DNA of 59,989 nt from contig CAZELM010000030.1 of NCBI GenBank assembly GCA_964512995.1, positions 1 to 59,989 of the forward strand, written 5' to 3'. A program made the position numbers and the translations under genes. This DNA is from CAZELM01 sp964512995 (GTDB lineage Bacteria > CSSED10-310). Under the pieces are notes generated by a model. The model was not told where the DNA came from, did no database searches, and was given only the letters and a program-made list of their open reading frames with translations. Shown here piece after piece: positions 1 through 7,961 of this stretch (the first letter of the stretch is position 1; every line of letters starts with the position of its first letter).

Positions 1-629
1 GGACCTTCGGGACCCATGGGACCGGTTGCTCCGGGAATGCCTTGCGGACCTTCAGGACCCATGGGACCGGTTGCTCCGGGAATGCCTTGTGGACCTTCAG
101 GACCAGTGGGACCGGTTGCTCCGGGAATGCCTTGTGGACCTTCAGGACCAGTGGGACCGATGAGACCGCTCGCTACACCTGTCCATTCACCGGAGGCATT
201 GATCACCTGCCCATATCCATGAATTGAGACACTGGCCGGATGAATATGTTCGTTGGTGACATCCCTGGCATGATAGGCCTGACCCACGCTGCTCAACGGC
301 TGCCTTGGCGCAAGCGTTTCTCCGTCGACGGTTACTTCGAGCCATAACGCAATCTCGAAACTCAGATCAATCGGTGTCACATCGCCCAGTTCCACATTGA
401 AAATCCCATCCGCAATCCAGATATCCGGTTGTGCTTCCGACCAAATCAGCGTCCCGGACTCCTCCGCATCATAAAGCCTGAATATAAAGTTGAACTCTCC
501 TTCCAGCGGGTTGCCATCGGAGTCCAGAAGGTGCCCCTGATAGGCGATTTTCTGGGAAACATCAGCCCTCGCAGCTCCCAAAATGAAAAGAAATAAAACC
601 AATCCGGCAAAACACATTTTCTTTGTCAT
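1..629 (-). CDS. Collagen-like surface protein, 3' end cut by window edge
   Basis: The reading frame runs leftwards from an ATG at 629 and stays open to the window edge, so only about 209 N-terminal residues are visible. A good ribosome site (GGGAGG, 8 nt upstream) supports this start. The protein begins with a signal peptide (Lys-Lys, hydrophobic core, Ala-Arg-Ala cleavage region). A domain with the motifs YQGHLLDSDGNPL, LYDAEESG, DGIFNVELGD and PRQPLSSVG follows, and it is shared with three other genes in this window. Gly-X-Y repeats begin at about residue 158 with a 15-residue period (GPTGPEGPQGIPGAT). By homology to its complete paralogues it should be an exported triple-helical fibre with a C-terminal globular domain, but that end is not in view. 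It is transcribed divergently from the next paralogue. Confidence 0.9.
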   Translation of the reverse strand, partial: MTKKMCFAGLVLFLFILGAARADVSQKIAYQGHLLDSDGNPLEGEFNFIFRLYDAEESGTLIWSEAQPDIWIADGIFNVELGDVTPIDLSFEIALWLEVTVDGETLAPRQPLSSVGQAYHARDVTNEHIHPASVSIHGYGQVINASGEWTGVASGLIGPTGPEGPQGIPGATGPTGPEGPQGIPGATGPMGPEGPQGIPGATGPMGPEG

Positions 630-961
630 CGATTCAACCTCCCGATTATTCTGATATATTGATGTAATACATATCCATTGGTCATCTATGGCCCGTTATT
701 TACGTTTTGAGTATAGAGGCTGATGTGCACGCTGTCCACTGACAAAACGTTAGAATAAGAGCTGAATGAATCGGTTAGCCATCGATCCAACCTGAACCGG
801 ATATCCGATCCCAATCTGGCACCATCGAGAGCGTCCGACATTTATGGCTGAAAATATTTACAGGATATCAACGATTGAGTATCCTCAATCTGAGATCAGG
901 ATGAAATTTATCAAGAAAAAATCAACACATTCAAGCATAGAATGCAGAAAGGAAACACGAT
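630..961. other. Divergent spacer between two collagen-like genes
   Basis: This 332-bp stretch separates two divergently transcribed collagen-like genes and must carry both promoters. I see no gene in it. A short perfect inverted repeat (GATTGAG-tatc-CTCAATC, 873-890) lies about 70 nt before the start of the rightward gene, in its likely leader. Ribosome sites are visible at both ends: GGGAGG for the leftward gene and AGAAAGGAAAC for the rightward gene. No promoter could be assigned with confidence. Confidence 0.6.
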
Positions 962-3116
962 ATGAAGCGAGTTCTTGTTCTGGTAGGGATATTCTTGGGG
1001 ATTATGGGAGACGGCCTGGCTGAGATCCCCCGCCAGATGAGTTATCAGGGACATCTCCTGGATTCAGACGGAAGTCCTTTGAATGGCAGCTATACCATTG
1101 GATTCAGCGTGTTCGATGCGGATTCGGGCGGGACGGAACTGTGGTCGGAAGGCCATGATGGAGTAACCGTAGATAACGGCATTTTTCAGGTTACTCTGGG
1201 AGAAACGAACCCACTGTCATTCGCATTCGATGGCACATTGTGGCTGGAGATTGCCATTTCAGGAGAAACATTGATCCCCCGCCAGAAACTGACCGCTGTG
1301 GGTCAATCACTGAATGCTCTGGATGTATTGGATCATGACATTCATCCACGGAGCATCTCAATCTATCACTATGGAGAAGTCATTGATGATCAGGGATTAT
1401 GGGTCGGAGATCCGACCGGATTGATCGGCCCGGCTGGACCTGCCGGACCACAGGGCATTCCTGGCGAGCAGGGCGTTCAAGGACCCACTGGACCCACGGG
1501 TCCTCAAGGATTCGCCGGGGAACAGGGTATCCAGGGACCGATTGGACCTGCCGGACCACAAGGCATTCCTGGCGAGCAGGGCGTTCAAGGACCCACTGGA
1601 CCCACGGGTCCTCAAGGATTCGCCGGGGAACAGGGTATCCAGGGACCGATTGGACCTGCCGGACCACAAGGCATTCCTGGCGAGCAGGGCGTTCAAGGAC
1701 CCACTGGACCCACGGGTCCTCAAGGATTCGCCGGGGAACAGGGTATCCAGGGACCGATTGGACCTGCCGGACCACAAGGCATTCCTGGCGAGCAGGGCGT
1801 TCAAGGACCCACTGGACCCACGGGTCCTCAAGNNNNNNNNNNNNNNNNNNNNNNNNNNNNNNNNNNNNNNNNNNNNNNNNNNNNNNNNNNNNNNNNNNNN
1901 NNNNNNNNNNNNNNNNNNNNNNNNNNNNNNNNCCGGGGAACAGGGTATCCAGGGACCGATTGGACCTACCGGACCACAGGGCATTCCTGGTGAGCAGGGC
2001 GTTCAAGGACCCACTGGACCCACGGGTCCTCAAGGATTCACCGGGGAACAGGGTATCCAGGGACCGATTGGACCTACCGGACCACAGGGCATTCCTGGTG
2101 AGCAGGGCGTTCAAGGACCCACTGGACCCACGGGTCCTCAAGGATTCGCCGGGGAACAGGGTATCCAGGGACCGATTGGACCTGCCGGACCACAGGGCAT
2201 TCCTGGTGAGCAGGGCGTTCAAGGACCGGCTGGTCCCATCGCAGGAGATGACATGCAGGTCATATATAACGACAATGGATCGAGCGCTGGTGCCGATATA
2301 TATTATGACAACAGCAGTTTGCGTGTCGGTGTCGGCGTGACCGCTCCGATCGCTAAACTCGATGTCGGAGGCAGTATCAAGATCGCAGATGATACCGATC
2401 CCTGTACACCGGAAAAAGCAGGATCACTCCGCTGGCATCAAGGTTCATTCGAATTGTGTGATGGCGTTGCGTGGAACCCGCTGGTGTCACCCCTGGGAAG
2501 TTCCAACCGGCCGGCTACGAGCTGTCTTCAGATACTGAACTCAGGATATTCCAATGGCGATGGCGTTTACTGGCTGGATCCGGATGGCTCCAGCGGTGAA
2601 GCCGCATTCCAGGCTTATTGTGATATGACAACGGATGGAGGGGGTTGGACCGTATTCGAAAAAGCGGTCGCCGGAACGAATACCGTCGTCTGGACAACCG
2701 GAAGCCTGAATATAAGCGAACTCATGACTCCCACACATAACAATGTCAATGCCAAACTCAGCGATACCATAATCCGGACAATGTTGTCGAACGGAAACCA
2801 TGAACTGTTATTTGTCAATGCCGATGTCTCCTATCATTACGTCAAACTGAGATTCAATCAGACGTTCATCAATGCCTGGACCTCTTCCAAGCGCTATGAT
2901 GCCGCTCCCCGGAATTTTGATTTTTACCGATACAGCAACAGCACATGGTATGATATCAATGGTCATTACAATAACCGCCACTTCAGCACCTATGACGACT
3001 CCGGAGCTTGGTCGGGTCAATCTGCCATGGATAATACCGGAGTGGAAGTCTACTGGCATTTCCACACCAGCAGCAGCGACAATGCCACTCATGATTATAT
3101 ATTCAAGGTCAGATAA
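962..3116 (+). CDS. Collagen-like protein with fibrinogen-like C-terminal domain (contains an assembly gap)
   Basis: Signal peptide at residues 1-20, then an N-terminal domain (YQGHLLDSDGSPL, FDADSGG, DNGIFQVTLGE, PRQKLTAVG) up to residue 155. Gly-X-Y triplets follow in near-identical 36-residue (108-bp) blocks. The repeat is interrupted by 100 N; the frame before and after the gap differs only because 100 is a placeholder length. After the repeat comes a tail-fibre-like linker (MQVIYNDNGSSAGADIYYDN, LDVGGSIKI). The final ~200 residues carry the fibrinogen-related signature (SGYSNGDGVYWLDPDG, FQAYCDMTTDGGGWTVFEK). The likely role is an exported trimeric surface fibre; the ligand is unknown. 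The ATG at 962 has AGAAAGGAAAC upstream. Codons are unmistakably coding on both sides of the gap, so I treat it as one intact gene, although a hidden frameshift in the gap cannot be excluded. Confidence 0.9.
1427..2240 (+). repeat. 108-bp collagen higher-order tandem repeat
   Basis: The Gly-X-Y coding region consists of nearly identical 108-bp blocks (12 triplets, 36 residues). Copies left of the gap carry ggcgag and cctgcc variants. The first copies right of it carry ggtgag and cctacc, so the array is made of at least two homogenised sub-blocks. The true copy number is unknown because the assembly gap lies inside. Confidence 0.9.
1833..1932. other. Assembly gap (100 N) inside collagen repeat
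   Basis: Exactly 100 N. The left edge ends in ...cctcaag and the right edge begins ccggggaa. In the intact repeat these are separated by six bases, so the real missing length should be 6 plus a multiple of 108. That length is divisible by three and restores one continuous reading frame. Confidence 0.95.
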
Positions 3117-3505
3117 GACATTAGGATAAACATGATCTGATCGACGCATCATTTCAGACAGCGGGAGTATCTGTTCATGGCAACGGAAAGCGGATTCTCC
3201 CGCAATTTCAGTGAATCTTCATCCGATTATCTCTCTCCACGACTCTTTCGAATTGGTAACAAAGTATAGAATATGGAAAGTGTTTCATAATCCTGCATCG
3301 CCAACTCTGTCGCTGACCATGGACTGTCAGTGGCATTCTCCCGCTCATCATGTCCCCCAAAGACGAAAATCTCACGAACAGAATCGACATCTGCACCATC
3401 GCGGGGATAATTATCAACAATATTTTTAGAATTCTCTTTTGTCGTCAATAAATATATTGTAAAATCGAATTATCTTTCCGAGGTTTTCTGTTCTAAGGAG
3501 GTTTT
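3117..3505. other. Intergenic region before the beta-helix gene
   Basis: About 390 bp with no convincing gene on either strand. Short open frames exist but lack ribosome sites and protein-like composition. The last ~90 bp are AT-rich and probably contain the promoter of the following gene, but no -35/-10 pair stands out. Confidence 0.5.
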
Positions 3506-6500
3506 ATGAAGCGATTTGCATTTGCTTATCTTTCCATCCTCATATTTCTTTTTGTTCCCGTCGATACAATGGCAGATATTCTGCGTGTTCCGGCAGAATA
3601 CACCACGATTCAAAGCGCGATCAACGCGGCATCGGCGTCGGACACGGTATTGGTTTCTGATGGAACCTATACTGGTCCGGGCAACCGAAACATCGATCCT
3701 TCAGGAAAACAGATTACGGTCGTTTCTGAAAATGGACCGGAAACATGCATCATCGACTGTATGAATTCCGGGCGTGGATTTTATTTTCATAACGGTGAAA
3801 ATGCGCATTGTGTGATCTCCGGTTTCACCATTATCAATGGGAACGTGGAAGAAAACGGCGGTGGCATGTACGTCGATGCCTCTCCGACGATTCAGAATTG
3901 CATCATCCGGCAGAATACAGCCGGTCAATACGGGGGTGGTGTTTATTGTGCCGGGAGTTCCACAGTCCCGTCTCTGAGCAACTGCCGGATCACAGATAAT
4001 GCCGCCGGCCTGTTCGGTGGCGGCCTCTCATGTACCGGGACCGGTGAAGAACCTTCGGGAGTCGCTTCCATATCCGCCATGACGTCCCGTGACAGCACCT
4101 CGAACGATCAGCGTGCCTCCGGACCATCCGTCTCCATCAGCAACTCCCTGATCGCCGGAAACCAGGCAATGGCCGGAGGTGGTGGAATATCACTGTATGA
4201 TGCGGAGGCATTCCTGAGTACCTGCGTGGTCGCTGCCAACGAAAGTCAGGAAAATGGTGCCGGAATGCTTCTGGATAACGGATCGGTGGCAGATTTGAGC
4301 GGGTGTATTCTGGCAGGGAATGACGGAGGGCAGGACGGTGGCGGATTCTTTACCGGCCAACGCTGTCAGGGCATCATCCAGAACTCCGTCGTGGCAGGAA
4401 ATCGGTCAGACGGCCGCGGAGGTGGTATATATGGCGATCAGGATGCGACCATGGCCATGACCAACAGCACGTTGGCCGGAAATGCGGGGACGTCTGGCGG
4501 AGGTTGCTTTTTCAGCACTGATAACGATATTTCACTTTCGAACAATATCATCGACCAGAACACCGGTATCGCGATCTATGATAATGGCGTTTTCTCCTAT
4601 TCCATGCTTCATAACAACCTGTTCGGAACGAATCCGGATGGCGATTTCTGGGGAATCAATCACGGCCTTTTCACGGGTGCCGTCAATATCGATATGAATG
4701 TGGAATACGCCACCAACAATCACGCTGGTGATCCCCGGTTCATCATGGGGCGGACAAACGCATGGACCGCGCCTCCCAGATACGATCCCCAGACCAACCG
4801 GACAACCCTTTACTGCGATAGTGAAACGTTTTTGGAGAACGAGTTACAGGATCTTTTCGTGCAACCCAATACAGCCAACCGGCTGCAGAGTCTGATAACA
4901 AGTAATGACATCCATACCATTGTGGTTGTCGGTGACGTGAGTGGCTGGGTGCATTCCGGCGACACGTTCCAACTGATCGATTATCATCTCCAGGATGCCT
5001 CTGCGGCGTTGGACCGTGGCGACCCCTCATCCGCCACAATGGTGGATTTCGATGGCGACGACCGGCCAGGTGAAGACGGCTTGGTGGATATGGGTATGGA
5101 CGAAGCCGATCCTGCCTTCCTCCCGGCACCCGACCTCATCCCGCCCATCTCCGAAGTCTTGCCACTCGCCGCTCATTACATCGCCAATCCCGTTTCGATC
5201 GATTACATGGCACTGGATGGAGAAAGCAGCGTGGCGACCATTCAGCTCTACTATCGATTGAATGACGGAACCTGGATTTTATACAACGAGACACCACCCG
5301 GCGAGCATTTCACATTCGACACACTGATCACCGGAGGGAACGGCCGGTACGATTTTTATACGATTTCCGTCGATCAGGCAGGGAACATCGAAACAGCTCC
5401 CGAAGAACCCGATCAGACTACGGTGATCATCAGCAGTTATCCGGATCCGGTGATCCATGTCAATCTGAATGCGACGGGGCTGGAAATCGGTACCACCTGG
5501 CAAGATGCATTCCGTTCATTGACGATTGCTCTGGATGTCGCGGAAACGTATCACGTTACCGATATCTGGGTGGCCGAAGGCGAATATCATGAAGCCATTG
5601 ACATGCGAAGCGGTGTCTCTTTGTACGGAGGATTCACCGGAACAGAAGAAAGTCTCGATGAACGGGATTACACGACTCACCCGACCCGGATCAACGGACA
5701 GGATAGCGGCGAAGAAGAACCCGCCTTCCACGTGGTCACCTTCATCAATACAACCCAGGCCTATCTGGATGGATTCATCATTACCGGCGGCAATGCGGGC
5801 GGCGTGTACGAAGACGCCTATGGCGGCGGTATCTACTGTTCTCTGGCCGATGATACCAATGGGATCATCAATTGCCGAATCATTGGAAATGAAGCGATGG
5901 AAACCGGAGGCGGCATCTACTGTGGATACTCCGCGATCAAGATACTGAACTGTTCTATCTACGCCAATCAGTCTGGGATGACGGGCGGCGGTCTGGGTAC
6001 GGGGCCGAATATGAGTATGACCTCCCGCGATATGGCTATCACTGACCAGCGCGTCAGCGGACCGGGACCCTCACTGACACAGACTCTGATCGTCGGGAAT
6101 GATTCCGGAAAAGGAGGCGGCATTTTCATTGGAAATACCACGCTGAATCTCATGCAGACCCGTATTGTCGGGAATACCGCACTAACCGGCGGCGGAATCC
6201 ACTCCAGCGAAATCACCGATCTCGTCTCCCGGGATGCCACCTCCAATGATCAGCGTGCAACCGGAGCGGAATCGTATCTCATAAATACCATTCTCGCCGG
6301 GAACACCGCCGAATCCGGAGGCGCTATTTTCAGCCGGGATTCCACGTTGTTTATCACAAACTGCAATATCGCATCCAATCAGGCGAACACCTCATCCGGC
6401 GGTGGTATCTACTGCGAACGATTAACCGATTTTACCATTGTCAACACAGTATTCAGCGGGAACGTCAGTCATGCCGTCCACAATACCAACGAAACAGATA

Positions 6501-7801
6501 ATTCCTTCGTATCCCACTGCCTGTTCTTTGATAATCCGGATGGCGATTATTATGACTACTATACCGCTCAGGTATACACCGGAGCGATGGATATCAATCT
6601 CAATGTCCGTGAAGCCCGGGATACCATCAGCGGAAATCCCATGTTCATGGATGGATGGGACGGGAACTGGAGCGTTCAACCGGAATACAATCCGGTCACA
6701 CATACAACGACACTGACCGACCTGGATGCCGGATTTACCGATAACGAACTGGCGGGTATGCTGATCAATCCCAACACCAACCAGATGAGAATGAGCGTGA
6801 TCATAGCGAATTCATCGACAACCCTCACCGTCCTGGGCGATTTACGAAACCTGGTAAACATCCAGGATCCGTACGAAATCCATGATTATCACCTCCAGAA
6901 CGGATCTGCCGCCATCGACCGGGCTGCACTGGATGCCATTCCATTGGAAGATTTTGAGGGAGATGCGCGTCCCGGTGAAGACGGTCTGGCGGATGTGGGA
7001 ATCGACGAATCCCCCGATGTCTATCAGCCGCCAGCGGATATGGAGCCTCCCGTATCGTATGCCGAAGCTCTTCCGCCCATTGTGATCCACTCTCAATTCG
7101 ACATCCCTTACCGTGCATCAGATACATCCAGCGGTGTCGAATATGTGGAACTCTACTACAATAAAGATCAAACGGGATGGACCCGGTATGGATCGGTGTT
7201 CACTGAAAGCCCGATCTCATTTGATACAACCCAAACCGGAGGTGAAGGGGCGTATGCGTTCTATACGATCGCAACCGATGGATCGGGCAATGTCGAAGCC
7301 GCACCGGAGTCGCCGGATGCAACGACCACGTATATTCATCCAACCCCGACTCCGACACCCACGCGCATCCCGACAGCCACTCCGACGCCTTCCCCGAGTG
7401 CAAGCCCGGAACCCACAGTCACGATGACACCGACTCCCGCATGTGATTACCTGGGAACGGAAATTATGATGCCATCGGGATTCTTCCACGAAGGCGATGA
7501 CTGTTATTGTGCGGTATCCGTCTGCAACAATACGTCAGCGCCGATCACGGATTCTCCGCTGTTCGTGATTCTGGATTGTTACGACCAGCTCTACTTCCTG
7601 CCATCCTTTACCGAATTTGACTACTACCAGAATGAATATGCACCCCACAGCCTGACGACATTCATGGCCATTCCCAGTTTCAAATGGCCCCATATCGACA
7701 CCACCATCACTGGAATTAACTGGTATGCGGCATTGACGGATCCCGGAATCACCGAGATTATCGGACGATACGGCTATTTCAGCTTCGGCGGAGGACCGTG
7801 A
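3506..7801 (+). CDS. Large secreted double parallel beta-helix protein with Pro-Thr linker
   Basis: 1431 residues. The ATG at 3506 follows AAGGAGG at ideal spacing. A signal peptide (1-23) is followed by a first right-handed parallel beta-helix (about 27-400) with many GGGI/GGGM rungs, as in polymorphic outer-membrane and pectate-lyase-like proteins. Then come an Ig-like segment (about 541-645: IQLYYRLNDG, GRYDFYTISVDQAGN), a second beta-helix (about 646-1010), a second Ig-like segment (about 1175-1275), a Pro-Thr linker (about 1279-1308) and a C-terminal domain of ~120 residues with four Cys. The two halves share domain order and end motifs (YHLQD/NxSAA, PGEDGLxDxGxDE), which implies an internal duplication. 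No catalytic residues could be assigned; adhesion or carbohydrate binding is plausible. Three copies of an odd SRDxTSNDQR-like insert interrupt the helices. Confidence 0.92.
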   Translation: MKRFAFAYLSILIFLFVPVDTMADILRVPAEYTTIQSAINAASASDTVLVSDGTYTGPGNRNIDPSGKQITVVSENGPETCIIDCMNSGRGFYFHNGENAHCVISGFTIINGNVEENGGGMYVDASPTIQNCIIRQNTAGQYGGGVYCAGSSTVPSLSNCRITDNAAGLFGGGLSCTGTGEEPSGVASISAMTSRDSTSNDQRASGPSVSISNSLIAGNQAMAGGGGISLYDAEAFLSTCVVAANESQENGAGMLLDNGSVADLSGCILAGNDGGQDGGGFFTGQRCQGIIQNSVVAGNRSDGRGGGIYGDQDATMAMTNSTLAGNAGTSGGGCFFSTDNDISLSNNIIDQNTGIAIYDNGVFSYSMLHNNLFGTNPDGDFWGINHGLFTGAVNIDMNVEYATNNHAGDPRFIMGRTNAWTAPPRYDPQTNRTTLYCDSETFLENELQDLFVQPNTANRLQSLITSNDIHTIVVVGDVSGWVHSGDTFQLIDYHLQDASAALDRGDPSSATMVDFDGDDRPGEDGLVDMGMDEADPAFLPAPDLIPPISEVLPLAAHYIANPVSIDYMALDGESSVATIQLYYRLNDGTWILYNETPPGEHFTFDTLITGGNGRYDFYTISVDQAGNIETAPEEPDQTTVIISSYPDPVIHVNLNATGLEIGTTWQDAFRSLTIALDVAETYHVTDIWVAEGEYHEAIDMRSGVSLYGGFTGTEESLDERDYTTHPTRINGQDSGEEEPAFHVVTFINTTQAYLDGFIITGGNAGGVYEDAYGGGIYCSLADDTNGIINCRIIGNEAMETGGGIYCGYSAIKILNCSIYANQSGMTGGGLGTGPNMSMTSRDMAITDQRVSGPGPSLTQTLIVGNDSGKGGGIFIGNTTLNLMQTRIVGNTALTGGGIHSSEITDLVSRDATSNDQRATGAESYLINTILAGNTAESGGAIFSRDSTLFITNCNIASNQANTSSGGGIYCERLTDFTIVNTVFSGNVSHAVHNTNETDNSFVSHCLFFDNPDGDYYDYYTAQVYTGAMDINLNVREARDTISGNPMFMDGWDGNWSVQPEYNPVTHTTTLTDLDAGFTDNELAGMLINPNTNQMRMSVIIANSSTTLTVLGDLRNLVNIQDPYEIHDYHLQNGSAAIDRAALDAIPLEDFEGDARPGEDGLADVGIDESPDVYQPPADMEPPVSYAEALPPIVIHSQFDIPYRASDTSSGVEYVELYYNKDQTGWTRYGSVFTESPISFDTTQTGGEGAYAFYTIATDGSGNVEAAPESPDATTTYIHPTPTPTPTRIPTATPTPSPSASPEPTVTMTPTPACDYLGTEIMMPSGFFHEGDDCYCAVSVCNNTSAPITDSPLFVILDCYDQLYFLPSFTEFDYYQNEYAPHSLTTFMAIPSFKWPHIDTTITGINWYAALTDPGITEIIGRYGYFSFGGGP

Positions 7802-7845
7802 TCGTTCGATTTATTCACTATTTTGATGTTTTTACCTCACCTCAA

Positions 7846-7869
7846 CCCCTCTCCATGAATGGAGAGGGG
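7846..7869 (+). terminator. Perfect 11-bp hairpin downstream of beta-helix gene
   Basis: CCCCTCTCCAT-ga-ATGGAGAGGGG forms an 11-bp stem. It resembles the dispersed CCCTCTCC...GGAGAGGG hairpins of many environmental genomes, and a related copy lies at 14377-14394. It may end transcription of the beta-helix gene, but no T-run follows directly, so it could be a dispersed repeat instead. Confidence 0.5.
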
Positions 7870-7890
7870 CGACGGGGCGAGTTGATTTTC

Positions 7891-7961
7891 CGTCTTTTTT
7901 TCACTCCTCTCTTCTCTTTTCTCTCTTCTCTTTTCTCTCTTTTTCACTTCTCTTCCCTCAC
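7891..7961 (+). repeat. Homopyrimidine tract abutting a start codon
   Basis: About 70 nt composed almost entirely of C and T on the plus strand (purines only near 7892, 7903, 7946 and 7960), rich in repeated tctctt and ctcttttc units. It runs directly into the ATG of the next gene, leaving no purine-rich ribosome site. Polypurine-polypyrimidine mirror tracts can adopt triplex structures; whether this one does is inference. Confidence 0.8.

Noticed and set aside
1380..2222. Long open frames on the other strand and frames of the collagen repeats
   Set aside because: They are shadows of the Gly-X-Y coding frame, caused by repeats without stops; the same holds for 57447-58686.
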